Assembly: GCF_002943425.1 (NCBI RefSeq)
Contig: NZ_PTRA01000002.1
Coordinates: forward strand, 248,090-312,089
From: Siphonobacter curvatus
GTDB taxonomy: Bacteria > Bacteroidota > Bacteroidia > Cytophagales > Spirosomataceae
Direction of reading: 5' to 3'
Length of the DNA stretch: 64,000 nucleotides
Part shown: one piece after another, positions 9,071 to 18,001 of the stretch
Position numbering within the stretch: the first letter of the stretch is position 1
How the letters are laid out: each line of letters opens with the position of its first letter
Made by a program: the position numbers and the translations under genes
The notes under the pieces: generated by a model
Seen by the model: only the letters and a program-made list of their open reading frames with translations
Databases searched by the model: none
Told to the model about the DNA's origin: nothing

Positions 9071-10153
9071 CTACTCGGTATACACTTTTAATTTCGGGAT
9101 CACCGATTTGGGGTCCTCGTAGTTATAAGCGATTTTATCATTGTCGTGTACCTTACGGATACCTTCGAGAAGAATCTTGTCATTAGCCGCTAAACCTTCT
9201 TTGACTACGTAGAGGTCGGGCATCTCGGCTCCGACGGTAATTTCACGCGAGTGTACTTTGTTGTCTTTACCCACCACGTATACGTATCGTTTTTCCAGTA
9301 CCTCGAACGTGGCTTTCTGCGGAATGATGATGGCGTTTTTCAGCGGGACGGCCATTTGAATATTACCCGTTTCGCCGTGGCGAAGCAGACCTTTAGGGTT
9401 GGGGAAAGTGGCCCGGAAAGCAATGTTACCCGTCTCGTTATTGAAGTCCGCTTCAATGGTTTCGACCACGCCGGGATGAGCAAACAATTCATTGTTTGCC
9501 ATTAAGAGGTTCACCTTAATTTTATCCTGGTTTTGATTGTGAGCCCTGAAATTGAGGTATTCGGCTTCCGGTACGTTGAAGTACACCCACAACTGGCGAT
9601 TATCAGAGAGCGTGGTAAGGAGTTGTCCTTCATCGACTAAGCTACCCAACCGTACCTGAAAACGGTCGATGATGCCATCAAAAGGAGCCCGGATTTCAGT
9701 AAAATCAAGATGTGTATGAGCGAGGGAAAGTTCGGCTTTGGCTTTTTCGAGTTTCGCCATCGCCATCGCCAGTTCATTTTTGGCGACTACGTTTTTATCA
9801 GCCAAGGGCTTAACGTTGTCTACTTCAATCTGGGCCGCTTTGGCTTCGGCCTGAGCTTTCTGGAATTCGGCCTGATACAGGTTCGGCATGATACGGAACA
9901 GAAGTTGTCCTTTTCTTACGAACTTTCCTTCGTCCACGTAGATGTTCTGCAGATAGCCTTTTTCCTGAGCCCGAAGTTCAATGTGGCTGATGGAGTGGAT
10001 TTGGCATACGTAATTTTGCGTAATCAGCGTATCCATTTGGGCGGGACTGGTCACCAAATATTTGGTTTCCTCTTCCTTTTCTTCGTGTTTGGATTCACAG
10101 CTTGCGAGGCACAATAGGCCACACAAGCTCATCAGCAGGAGCATTCGATTCAT
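9071..10153 (-). CDS. RND efflux periplasmic adaptor (membrane fusion protein)
   Basis: This 360-residue lipoprotein bridges the RND pump and the outer-membrane duct. The signal peptide ends in the lipobox LCLASC (Cys19). A lipoyl/barrel-sandwich half follows (ELRAQEKGYLQNIYVDEGKFVRKGQLLFRI, about residues 60-90), then an alpha-hairpin of about 95-150 rich in Ala/Lys/Glu, the second lipoyl half (LDFTEIRAPFDGIIDRF), a beta-barrel and the membrane-proximal domain. It is 25 bp upstream of the RND gene. The adaptor of the second RND operon has the same layout and close local similarity, for example IRAPFDGVINR. Confidence 0.93.
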   Translation of the reverse strand: MNRMLLLMSLCGLLCLASCESKHEEKEEETKYLVTSPAQMDTLITQNYVCQIHSISHIELRAQEKGYLQNIYVDEGKFVRKGQLLFRIMPNLYQAEFQKAQAEAKAAQIEVDNVKPLADKNVVAKNELAMAMAKLEKAKAELSLAHTHLDFTEIRAPFDGIIDRFQVRLGSLVDEGQLLTTLSDNRQLWVYFNVPEAEYLNFRAHNQNQDKIKVNLLMANNELFAHPGVVETIEADFNNETGNIAFRATFPNPKGLLRHGETGNIQMAVPLKNAIIIPQKATFEVLEKRYVYVVGKDNKVHSREITVGAEMPDLYVVKEGLAANDKILLEGIRKVHDNDKIAYNYEDPKSVIPKLKVYTE

Positions 10154-10310
10154 AGGGGTATTGCTTTTTAAAGCGGAATACGGGTTACTAAGTAGTTATT
10201 ATGGAAGGTGTAAACAATACAATCCAGGGACATCCCCTGAGCGGGATGCTAATTGAAATGGAGGGTAATGGATATGTAAGGTCAGGTTCAGTTAGGAAAC
10301 CCGATTAAGC

Positions 10311-10724
10311 TCATAAGCGAAGTACGCGAAGGAAAAGGTAACGGTCTGAGAAATTATAGGAAACCTGCTGATCCTGAAGGTATTGTGCAGTTTCAGAACG
10401 AATAAACCAGCGAAAGAAAGGAAGATACGCTACGGCAATAAAAGCACTAGCTGCACCGATGGAGTGAGGCGACCACTGTCCTTTTTCATCTTCTTTCTCT
10501 TCTTTCAGTTCGGTTGCTTCCAGATTGGCTTTACCGTGCCGAGCCTCGGAAGGGGTTGATTGGAGCGTTTGAAGATTGGCGGGTGTGTCGGGCTGAGCCG
10601 TTTCACAGAAACCGGCGACGGAAAGGGATGAATAGCGGAGAGCATCCTTAAACGTTGCCGCATATAAGGAGCTACATCCTGTCCACAGGAGAAAACAAAG
10701 CGATATGAAAAATCGAATCTTCAT
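10311..10724 (-). CDS. Small exported/membrane protein heading RND operon 1
   Basis: I do not recognise the family. The 137-residue product has an N-terminal export signal (MKIRFFISLCFLLWTGC), ending either in a possible lipobox at Cys17 or at an AlaAla site about six residues on. A charged, Glu/Lys-rich linker (about 60-85) follows, then one membrane helix around 89-110 (IGAASAFIAVAYLPFFRWFI), and a C-terminus with aromatic and basic residues (YLFLRVLRL). It is 157 bp upstream of the adaptor gene on the same strand and probably cotranscribed. The second RND operon is also headed by a small exported protein of nearly equal length, which suggests an accessory or sensing role in efflux; that role is inference. 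Confidence 0.6.
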   Translation of the reverse strand: MKIRFFISLCFLLWTGCSSLYAATFKDALRYSSLSVAGFCETAQPDTPANLQTLQSTPSEARHGKANLEATELKEEKEDEKGQWSPHSIGAASAFIAVAYLPFFRWFIRSETAQYLQDQQVSYNFSDRYLFLRVLRL

Positions 10725-10760
10725 CCTCGTTGGTTAAAATCACACCGGCTCACGTTTGTT

Positions 10761-10784
10761 GGCTAACCGGCTAACTTTAGGCTA
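10761..10784. promoter_or_regulatory. Tandem GGCTAA repeats upstream of RND operon 1
   Basis: GGCTAA occurs at 10761-10766 and 10769-10774, and GGCTA at 10780-10784, 37 bp upstream of the first gene of the operon. Short tandem repeats at this position could be a regulator binding site. No clear -7 box was found with it. Confidence 0.3.
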
Positions 10785-11168
10785 TTCAGCCATTTTACTC
10801 GTTGTAATGAGTACCGATCAGGCGTTTTACGAAGTTTGAGATGCAGGAAGCAGTTCGGAAGTTTCGATCGAAAGTCTATCCTAGTGGGCTATACATCAGA
10901 GATACTGGGGAATACCGTCTGCTTGGTTGACCAAAATTAGATTCATTTAAGAAATAAGACCCTGCATATTGTATTAAAAAGGGCTTAAAATCCCTTTTAA
11001 GCCTATTTTTTAGTTTATACAGAAGAATGAATTGACTTTTTCTTATATGGATCAGGTTTTATCAAGAATTGAACCGATCAGAGCCGTTAGCTAACGTACG
11101 TTGCTAAGCGGATGTGCAGGGCTGTTCGTAAGAAGGCATAAAATAGCCAGGAGTAATTTATGGTCAGT
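10785..11168. other. Intergenic, with a second hairpin
   Basis: No gene was seen. GGCTTAAAA (10982-10990) and TTTTAAGCC (10995-11003) form a 9-bp stem with a 4-base loop. It is flanked by an A-run on the left and TATTTTTT on the right, so it could stop transcription in either direction. Because it lies between the ABC-F terminator and the efflux operon promoter region, it may insulate the two. Confidence 0.4.
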
Positions 11169-11204
11169 AAAAGCTCAGGTGGTTAGCTGACCACCTGAGC
11201 TTTT
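11169..11204 (-). terminator. Terminator of ABC-F gene
   Basis: AAAAGCTCAGGTGGT (11169-11183) and ACCACCTGAGCTTTT (11190-11204) form a perfect 15-bp stem with a 6-base loop directly after the ABC-F stop codon. T-runs are present on both strands. Confidence 0.9.
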
Positions 11205-11206
11205 GT

Positions 11207-12799
11207 TTAAGCTAACGAAAGCGTACGATTCACCTGGATTTCTTCAATAAAGTATTCATCGTGCGAAATCACGAGTAAGGAGCCCTTAAAATCTTTTACA
11301 GCCCGCGTGAAAATCTGTTGACTGGTTAAGTCCAGGTTATTGGTAGGCTCGTCCAGTAACAGCAAATCGGGTCGGTTTTGACTAACCTGCAAACAGCAGA
11401 GGGCCAGTTTCATTTTCTCCCCGCCACTCAAGCTATCACACGTACGATCCCAACTTGCCCGCGGCAATTGATGCTGGTGTAGGAGATTCTTCAAATCATG
11501 TTCCAGTAATTGTCGGTTGTTGAACCGTTGAACCTGCTCAAAAACCGTCAGTTCACTGGCCAGTAGTGAATATTCCTGATCAAGGTAGACGTACGAAAAA
11601 TCCGCTCGTGTTACTTCTCCTTGGGAAGGCGTTAGCTGACCCGTTGCCAGTTTCAAAAGTGTTGTTTTACCCGACCCATTGGGCCCTTGAATTCGAATAC
11701 GGTCGCCGGAACAAATCTGGAACTGTAAGGGCTCTGGCCAAAGACTGGATTCCCCCAAATGCTGGTTGAGATGCTGAGCTTCGATGAGCAGCTTTCCATG
11801 GTGCAAATCAGAAGATTCCAGTACTAAATGTAAGGGCTGAGTCTGATGCAATTGTGTACGTACCGAGCGAAGCTGACCGGATAAGTCCTGTAGCTTTTCC
11901 TGATGGACCTCTTTGAGCTTGGCCGTGCTTTGTTCGGCCTGAGTTTTTCGACCACCGGCAATGATGCGAGGCAGTGCCTGTTTCTGCCCCTGGGCTTTAC
12001 CCCGGCTTTCCTGTTTTTGGCGTTGCTCAGCTAGGTCACGAGCCTTCTGCTGTGCCTGTTTAAGGGTTTTTTCATGTTCATCAGCCTGTGCTTTTAACGC
12101 TTCCCGCTGGGTTCGTTTCTGTTCCTGGTAAAAATCGTAATTCCCTCCGTATACCTCCAGATGGCCCTTGCCAAGTTCCAAAGTAGTATCCAACTGATTC
12201 AACAAAGCCCGATCGTGACTGACAATGAGTACGGTAGTTTTACTTTGACTCAGCCAATGGTACAGTCGTAGACGACTCGTACCATCCAGGTGGTTCGTCG
12301 GCTCGTCTAAGAGTACAATACCGGGCGAATGCAGAAACAGACCCGCCAGAAAAACCTTGGTTTTTTCGCCACCGCTTAGCCCTCCAAGGGTTTGGTCGAG
12401 ATCGAGGGTTTTGATGTGCCAGGATTCAAAGGCCGCCTGTAGGCGTTCTTCCAGTTCCCAGTCATCGGCCAATGTCGTAAAATGTGCTTCAGCTGCGTCG
12501 CCCGAAAGGATGGCCCGTAGGGCTTTCAGCTTTTCTGCCACGCCCAGTACTTCGGCAACGGTATATGAATCATATTGACCTACATGCTGGGGTACGTAAT
12601 AGGGTTTTTCGGAAAGGACTATTTCTCCCGAAGCGGCTTGCCGCTGGCCTGCAATGATTTGTAGTAGAGTAGATTTTCCTACGCCATTATTGCCGACAAG
12701 AGCGGCTTTTTCCCCCGTAGCAACTGAAAGACTGATCGAGTCCAGTAGGGCGTCACCGTTGGCATGCACATAGGAAAGTGCGTTCACGATTATACTCAT
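11207..12799 (-). CDS. ABC-F family ATPase (ribosome-associated type)
   Basis: This 530-residue protein has two ABC ATPase domains in one chain and no membrane segments, the ABC-F layout whose members act at the ribosome (EttA-like translation factors or antibiotic-resistance protection proteins). Domain 1 has Walker A GNNGVGKST, signature LSGGEKTKV and Walker B LLDEPTNHLD. Domain 2 has GPNGSGKTT, LSGGEKMKL and LLLDEPTNNLD. Between them is a long, Gln/Lys-rich, probably helical interdomain linker (about residues 220-320), the part that reaches toward the peptidyl-transferase centre. It is a single-gene unit with its own terminator and a leader of about 250 nt, an arrangement known from antibiotic-inducible ABC-F genes. 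Whether it confers resistance is unknown. Confidence 0.9.
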   Translation of the reverse strand: MSIIVNALSYVHANGDALLDSISLSVATGEKAALVGNNGVGKSTLLQIIAGQRQAASGEIVLSEKPYYVPQHVGQYDSYTVAEVLGVAEKLKALRAILSGDAAEAHFTTLADDWELEERLQAAFESWHIKTLDLDQTLGGLSGGEKTKVFLAGLFLHSPGIVLLDEPTNHLDGTSRLRLYHWLSQSKTTVLIVSHDRALLNQLDTTLELGKGHLEVYGGNYDFYQEQKRTQREALKAQADEHEKTLKQAQQKARDLAEQRQKQESRGKAQGQKQALPRIIAGGRKTQAEQSTAKLKEVHQEKLQDLSGQLRSVRTQLHQTQPLHLVLESSDLHHGKLLIEAQHLNQHLGESSLWPEPLQFQICSGDRIRIQGPNGSGKTTLLKLATGQLTPSQGEVTRADFSYVYLDQEYSLLASELTVFEQVQRFNNRQLLEHDLKNLLHQHQLPRASWDRTCDSLSGGEKMKLALCCLQVSQNRPDLLLLDEPTNNLDLTSQQIFTRAVKDFKGSLLVISHDEYFIEEIQVNRTLSLA

Positions 12800-13053
12800 G
12801 AAGGTAAGTCTTAAAAAAATAAAAAGAATTGACGATCCGGGCCCGGCTGCGGGGCGGAAACGTTGGGTAGGGATGGCTCGATTACGGCCTAAGAAGAAAA
12901 ACGATGAATCACATAAGGGCTAAGTAAGAACCCACTACCAAGGCGTAGGGGTGAATTGGACTACTATCTAAACTTCGTGAAAGAGAAGTGATAAAGGGGT
13001 AGTACCCGTCCGATTTACTTAACTATAACATGGAAATGATCTTTAAGATGCGA
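12800..13053 (-). other. Long 5' leader of ABC-F gene
   Basis: On the minus strand this stretch has no sizeable reading frame. It contains two minimal start-stop frames (ATG TTA TAG and ATG TGA) and a GC-rich palindrome CCGGGCCCGG at 12837-12846 close to the start codon. It could be a regulatory leader, but I see no classical leader-peptide attenuator. Confidence 0.3.
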
Positions 13054-13061
13054 CAAAGATA
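13054..13061 (-). promoter_or_regulatory. Possible -7 box for ABC-F gene
   Basis: TATCTTTG on the minus strand matches the Bacteroidota -7 consensus TAnnTTTG. Transcription would begin near 13047 and give a 5' leader of about 250 nt before the ABC-F start at 12799. No clear TTG -33 element was seen. Confidence 0.4.
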
Positions 13062-13220
13062 GGCACGAGCATTCGATTAATGCTAAAGATAGGCGTAAAA
13101 AATCAAGGACTGGGGTTTAATCCGTTCCGCCAGCCATGATTCAAATCCGTGAATGCAAAACTCTTTCGTCCATTCAAGGTTTATTAAGCAAATCAAGGGA
13201 TCCATCAGATCTTCCAGCCA

Positions 13221-14498
13221 ATGGCTAAACAGAACTCGGAATACAGTACCCAGCTCGATTTATTAACAGATTATCTCTTTGCTAATCGGGAAACTATTTT
13301 GAACGCTTGGCGGATGCGGTGTGCCAGTGATCCGGCCTCTCCTAAGCATACCAACTTCTCACGGGAAGAATTCAACGATCAAATTCCGAGTCTGCTTAAC
13401 TATCTATCGCAACGCATCAAAGGCGAGAAAAAAAACAACAACGTTCTTGAGTTTTCCGAAGAGCACGGGCTTCATCGCTGGCAAAGTGGATACTCCCTCA
13501 GTGAATTGTCGCGGGAATTGAGTCATTTATACGAAGTCATTCAGGAGCGATTCCAAGCCTTTCTGGACCAGTATCCGGATACGCAAGTACAGGTAATGAC
13601 GCATGCTCATCGCCAGCTTCTTCAGTTAGCTAAAGATTTAAATTTAGGAAGCATTTTGTACTTTGATCAGCTTCGCCAAACGGCCGCCGCTGAACAAGTA
13701 CGAACCTTGGAAAATGCCCTGAAAAACCTGGAGGAAATTACAAAACAACGGGGCGAACACCTGCGCCAGGTTTCGCATGATTTACGCGGTAATCTGGGAC
13801 TAATTTCGGGAGCTACGGCTTCCTTACAGCTGCCCAAGAAGGAGTCGGATCGGCAAAAGTTTCTGGAAATGCTGGCGAAAAATATACGAGCGGCCGAAGA
13901 TATGCTTACGCAGTTGATGAATTACGCTCGCTTGGAAGCTGGTCAGGAAGTAATTGAGAACCAGCCTTTCGATGCTAGTGAATTATTACAGAAAATCATT
14001 AAAAGGTTTGAAGGGCTGGCAAAAACCAAAAAGCTGAAGCTAAATGTTGATGGTCCACCGAAATTATTAGTAGTGGGCGACCCCATGAAGATAGAACGGA
14101 TCATTCAGAATCTCTTACTCAATGCCCTCAAGTATACGGAAAAAGGATGGGTAAACGTGACCTGGATACAGGAAACGGACTCCCGCTGGCAGGTAAGTGT
14201 GCAGGATACAGGTCCTGGCCTCAAAGAAGGAGTCGTTTCTCTGTTAGCCCAGCAGCTGCAGCCTTACGTACACTCAACCAGCTCGCATAGACAGGTAGAA
14301 ATTCTGGATCCGGAAGTTCCTGCAACCCGATTGAGTAACAAACAAAGCAGTGAAAACAGCGGGGAAGGGATTGGCTTGTTTATTGTCAAACGTCTATGTG
14401 AGCTATTAAAAGCGAACATGGAAATTGAAACCAGCGAAAAAGGTACTCTGATTCGTATTCGTCTGTTAATCAACCAGAAACAGGAAAGCCATTCCTGA
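13221..14498 (+). CDS. Soluble histidine kinase with RsbRD-like N-terminal domain
   Basis: This 425-residue protein has no membrane helix, so it senses a cytoplasmic signal. Residues about 15-150 (ANRETILNAWRMRC...HRWQSGYSLSELSREL...) resemble the RsbRD N-terminal helical domain seen in stress-regulator proteins and some kinases. A HisKA dimerisation domain carries the phospho-acceptor His186 (RQVSHDLRGNLGLI). A HATPase_c domain follows with N box NLLLNALKYT, G1 VQDTGPGL and G2 GEGIGLFIVKRL. No response regulator is fused; the single-domain regulator at 14779-15204 is convergent to it and could be the partner, which is only a guess. Confidence 0.88.
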   Translation: MAKQNSEYSTQLDLLTDYLFANRETILNAWRMRCASDPASPKHTNFSREEFNDQIPSLLNYLSQRIKGEKKNNNVLEFSEEHGLHRWQSGYSLSELSRELSHLYEVIQERFQAFLDQYPDTQVQVMTHAHRQLLQLAKDLNLGSILYFDQLRQTAAAEQVRTLENALKNLEEITKQRGEHLRQVSHDLRGNLGLISGATASLQLPKKESDRQKFLEMLAKNIRAAEDMLTQLMNYARLEAGQEVIENQPFDASELLQKIIKRFEGLAKTKKLKLNVDGPPKLLVVGDPMKIERIIQNLLLNALKYTEKGWVNVTWIQETDSRWQVSVQDTGPGLKEGVVSLLAQQLQPYVHSTSSHRQVEILDPEVPATRLSNKQSSENSGEGIGLFIVKRLCELLKANMEIETSEKGTLIRIRLLINQKQESHS

Positions 14499-14778
14499 AT
14501 CAGGCCTTTTGTATGGGTATGAATAGTCAGAGTTAACGGTTACTGCTCACTCATGAACTGTCCGCCTTTGATGCCTTATGGAAGAAGATAGACGATTAGA
14601 AGAAGTCCGTACTTCACTCAAGCCCTTAGTATGGGTTGAGCTACTAGCGATGTAATCTTTTCAGGCTCACCCAAATCTAGGTATGTAAATCTGGAGAGAA
14701 ACAAACGATTCACTACAGAATACGCTTTTTACATCACGCGGGATACAGCAGAAAGTATTGTAAATCTATACTTGTAAG

Positions 14779-15204
14779 TTAAGTAAGCGTAGGCAAACTG
14801 GCATACTCACCCCAAAAGGTACAGATGCTATGCCAAAGTTCGATAATCGAGGTGTAACCATCGGGTTTAGGAATGAACGAACTCACTCCTTTTTCGTAGG
14901 CCTGCTCAATAAGTTGAGGACGATTGTGCACGGAAAACATAAGAATGGGCAGAGCCCGATAAGACGACTTTTTCAGCTCTTCTACCATTTGCAGGCCGTC
15001 CATGCCGGGCAAATCATAATCCAGCAAAATAAGATTGGGAATCGTATGATGATTTTCCAGATACTGAAATGCCTCTTCCGCCGAATCTACTATCTTAAAC
15101 TCACAAGAAATTTGGCTTCTCTTGTGGCCTCTTTCCAGTAACTCCTGGTACTCTTTATCGTCTTCCACAACCAGGATCAACGGGCATATCATAGCTTGAT
15201 TCAT
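14779..15204 (-). CDS. Single-domain response regulator (Rcp1-like receiver)
   Basis: This 141-residue protein is one receiver domain with no output domain. The acidic pocket is VVEDD, the phospho-acceptor is Asp62 in LILLDYDLPGMDG, and the conserved lysine is Lys113 in FIPKP. The residue usually Ser/Thr after strand 4 is present as FSVH. Such stand-alone receivers act as phosphate relays or bind partner proteins. It converges with the soluble kinase at 13221-14498, so they are not cotranscribed. Confidence 0.9.
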   Translation of the reverse strand: MNQAMICPLILVVEDDKEYQELLERGHKRSQISCEFKIVDSAEEAFQYLENHHTIPNLILLDYDLPGMDGLQMVEELKKSSYRALPILMFSVHNRPQLIEQAYEKGVSSFIPKPDGYTSIIELWHSICTFWGEYASLPTLT

Positions 15205-15303
15205 AGGGTATACATGTGAGTAAAATTTACGCTAAAGAAGTATACCACATGTTAATTTTTAAGGTATTGATCAATCATATTAACGTCGCGATGCAAGCGT
15301 AGA

Positions 15304-15810
15304 TCATTCAAAGCGTAGTAATTGCTCGTAGGGATCGCCGGTAAGTTTGAGTAGTTTACCAAACGCAGGTTCCGTTTTGTAACCCTGGCGTTTCAAAGCA
15401 ATGACCTGTTGGCGGAAGTCTTCGCCGTATTGCCGTAGCAAGTGGTCTTCCACGAGCATATGGCGGTAGCCCAATTGTTGGCGAGTAGGAAGATTCTGTC
15501 CAAAAACTTCAATGTCAAACGTATTCAGCCTGAACGTCGCGACCACGATTTCTCGCTTTTCACGAATTCGGAAATCCTTCAAACTGCTAAACGAATCTCG
15601 TACTGTATCGATAAACTCCTGCTGATCCTGCCAGTAACAGATCACGTCCAGATCGCTGCTTTCGATATCGATATTCAAGGGGATCGTTCCGACCAGCAGT
15701 GGATCGTACCCGCTGAGTTTTTCTAAAACCTGATACTGCGTAAGTACGCGATACGCTTCCTGTTGGCGAGGCGTACCGGTTTGTAAGTACGCAAGAGTTT
15801 CAAAATGCAT
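15304..15810 (-). CDS. DUF4269 protein, nucleotidyltransferase-like fold
   Basis: I start this 168-residue protein at MHFETLAYLQTGT (ATG at 15810); the frame stays open to 15945 but that extension looks non-coding. The core GTIPLNIDIESSDLDVICYW matches the Gly-(Ser/Thr)...Asp-x-Asp pattern of the nucleotidyltransferase superfamily, and the family match is DUF4269 from memory of its pattern. A later YRHMLVEDHLLRQYG and YKTEPAFGKLLKLTGDPYEQLL complete the domain. The function of DUF4269 is unknown. It is a single-gene unit divergent from the second RND operon. Confidence 0.75.
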   Translation of the reverse strand: MHFETLAYLQTGTPRQQEAYRVLTQYQVLEKLSGYDPLLVGTIPLNIDIESSDLDVICYWQDQQEFIDTVRDSFSSLKDFRIREKREIVVATFRLNTFDIEVFGQNLPTRQQLGYRHMLVEDHLLRQYGEDFRQQVIALKRQGYKTEPAFGKLLKLTGDPYEQLLRFE

Positions 15811-16033
15811 GACGTTAAGAGAGAAGCTCTGGGAACAAAAGTAAGCGATTTTTGAGCCATGCGAATCCTGTTTTTCGCTGAAAAGGCTATGAATCGTTAA
15901 CGCAATCGGCAAAAATCGCCCCACATTTTCTATACACCAAAACATAGCTTTCCCTAGTGACTAGCATTAGAATATCATTAAATCAACAAGTAATAGTAGG
16001 ATATAAACAATTTGTTTTAAGATTTATCCACTT

Positions 16034-16067
16034 TTTGAGCATTAGGGCTAGTTTAGATTTAGTTTTG
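16034..16067 (+). promoter_or_regulatory. Promoter of RND operon 2
   Basis: TTTG at 16034-16037 and TAGTTTTG at 16060-16067 match the Bacteroidota -33 and -7 elements with a 22-bp spacer, slightly longer than usual. The start codon at 16088 leaves a very short leader. Confidence 0.55.
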
Positions 16068-16087
16068 TATGGGGTTGATTGGACCGA

Positions 16088-16492
16088 ATGAAAAAAAGAA
16101 AACGAAGTTGGTGGTTGTATCAGATGTTTTGTCTGGTGATGGCGTTACACGTCATCAACCTGAGCATTGACACGCCCGACCATATCGTAATCCATTCGGA
16201 AAGCGGTGAAACGCACGAAGATCCGACGATCAACGACATGGAAAGTCTCATTGAGTTTGTGCTTGAAAAAGGCCTCGGACTCGAAGATGTCATTCCCGAA
16301 CACGATGATCCCGATGAGGATAGCGACCTCGCTAAATTCCAGCAAGACTACTGTTTTGTTCCGGTCTTTCGATTAGTACCGCCGGTTCCTACGGTAGTAA
16401 CCTTACCCCAAGTTCGTACCCCCGAACCTTCTATTGAGTTGCTGCACTGCATGATGGAAATTTCTTTGCCTCCCCCCCAGGCGACTGCATAA
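16088..16492 (+). CDS. Small acidic exported protein heading RND operon 2
   Basis: I do not recognise a named family. The ATG at 16088 gives 134 residues (MKKRKRSWW...). A basic start and one hydrophobic segment (WWLYQMFCLVMALHVINLSI) form a signal anchor or uncleaved signal. The middle is strongly acidic with His and Asp/Glu clusters (HEDPTINDMESLIEFVLEKGLGLEDVIPEHDDPDEDSD). The C-terminus is Pro-rich with PPVPTVVTLPQ. Acidic exported head proteins occur in other Bacteroidota efflux operons. The frame can be extended to a TTG at 16079, but ATG is preferred. It is 150 bp ahead of the adaptor gene on the same strand, so an accessory role in efflux or ligand/metal binding is possible but inferred. 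Confidence 0.65.
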   Translation: MKKRKRSWWLYQMFCLVMALHVINLSIDTPDHIVIHSESGETHEDPTINDMESLIEFVLEKGLGLEDVIPEHDDPDEDSDLAKFQQDYCFVPVFRLVPPVPTVVTLPQVRTPEPSIELLHCMMEISLPPPQATA

Positions 16493-16642
16493 ATTCTTTT
16501 CCTTCACTCAGCGAACGTTGAGGCAGTACGTTTATACCGTGCTGTCTGGACGGGCTGCGTTTCTTTTCCATTCTTTCTTCACTGGTTTCGTAGGATGTTG
16601 ACTCAACGAGTGCAGTCTACGGACGATTTACCGCTTGTTATT

Positions 16643-17791
16643 ATGAAAAAGAGCATAGGCTTTGGGGCCATGCTGCTCGGTGCGTGTTTGACGGGTTGTC
16701 AGACCAAGCAGGAGCAGTCCGATCAAACGGACGAAAAACTGACCTTGCCCGTCGTAAAGCTTACTCAGCAATCTACGGAATTGCAACGCGAATATGTGAG
16801 TACGCTTGAGGCGGTTCGTAATGTAGAGATTCGGGCTCGTGTAGGAGGTTTTCTCGAAAAAATTCACGTGGATGAAGGACAGCGGGTTCAGAAAGGACAG
16901 GTACTCTTTAGTCTGAACGCCGCCGAATATCAGGTAGAAGCCGACAAAGCAAAGGCCGCCCTGAAAATTGCCCAGGCACAAGCCAAAACCGCCGAAGTAG
17001 AAGTAGGGCGAGTAAAGTTGCTGTTGGCTAGCAAAGTGGTATCGCCCTCGGAGATGGAGTTGGCTCAGGCCAAATTGGAAGCGGCACGGGCCGAAATCGA
17101 CGAGGCCCGGGCGTCACATCAGGCGGCGGCCCTGAAACTGACGCAGGCTCAGATCCGGGCTCCGTTCGACGGTGTCATCAACCGGATTCCCTTTAAAATC
17201 GGTAGTCTAATTGAGGAAGGGGCTCTGCTAACGACCGTTTCGGACATTCACGAGGTGTTCGCCTATTTCGACGTATCGGAACGCGAGTACCTGGGCTTCA
17301 TCAAAAACAACCGGAATCTGCTGGGTAAAGGAGGCAAAGAAGTAGAAATGCTGCTGGCCGACGAATCCCTGTACCCTTACAAAGGTCACATCGAAGTGAT
17401 GGAAAGTACGTTTGAAGGCGGTTCCGGTACGATTGCCTTCCGGGCCCGGTTTGCTAATCCCAAGCAACTTTTAAAGCACGGTTCTTCCGGTAAAATCCGA
17501 ATCAGTACACAGGTTTCCAATGCCCTGCTCGTCCCGCAAAAATCCGTTTTTGAAGTACAGGATAAGAACTACGTCTTTGTGGTAGATCAGGGAGGGAAAG
17601 TGAAATCCCGCAGTTTCGTTCCCCGGGGCCGGGTCGGCAAGCATTACATTGTCAGCTCGGGGTTACAGCCCGGCGAACGCATCGTCTTTGAAGGCATTCA
17701 GAATGTTCGGGATGGTGAAGAAATTACCCCCAAACCCATTTCCAGCGATAGCCTCGGTATTTCGCAGGAAAACGCCGTCAAGGTGATGTAA
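16643..17791 (+). CDS. RND efflux periplasmic adaptor (membrane fusion protein)
   Basis: This 382-residue lipoprotein starts at MKKSIGFGAMLLG; the signal ends in a lipobox, GACLTGC (Cys19). The longer open frame from 16595 adds 16 residues that are not signal-like. The first lipoyl half is VEIRARVGGFLEKIHVDEGQRVQKGQVLF, followed by a long Ala-rich coiled hairpin, the second lipoyl half (IRAPFDGVINRIPFKIGSL), a beta-barrel and the membrane-proximal domain (NYVFVVDQGGKVKSR). A 210-bp gap with no gene or clear hairpin separates it from the RND pump gene, a looser arrangement than in operon 1. Confidence 0.93.
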   Translation: MKKSIGFGAMLLGACLTGCQTKQEQSDQTDEKLTLPVVKLTQQSTELQREYVSTLEAVRNVEIRARVGGFLEKIHVDEGQRVQKGQVLFSLNAAEYQVEADKAKAALKIAQAQAKTAEVEVGRVKLLLASKVVSPSEMELAQAKLEAARAEIDEARASHQAAALKLTQAQIRAPFDGVINRIPFKIGSLIEEGALLTTVSDIHEVFAYFDVSEREYLGFIKNNRNLLGKGGKEVEMLLADESLYPYKGHIEVMESTFEGGSGTIAFRARFANPKQLLKHGSSGKIRISTQVSNALLVPQKSVFEVQDKNYVFVVDQGGKVKSRSFVPRGRVGKHYIVSSGLQPGERIVFEGIQNVRDGEEITPKPISSDSLGISQENAVKVM

Positions 17792-18001
17792 ACGTATGGT
17801 TTTCGTACGCTGATGACTAATGAATGAAGAGTTGATGGCTGGTAGGGATTGGTTCAAAGAAGTTGTTGCCGAAAGAACAACTAGCCAAATCGCCTCCTAT
17901 CACATGCGACGCTGACAATTCTATCAAGGAATTAAAAGGCCAACTGTGCTTAAGGGAAGAGATACCTGCCCATGAAACGATCATAAAAAATAAATGAACT
18001 C

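Noticed and set aside
15811-15945. N-terminal extension of the DUF4269 frame
   Set aside because: The internal ATG at 15810 begins the conserved domain, and the extension is Cys/Phe-rich with no signal or domain.
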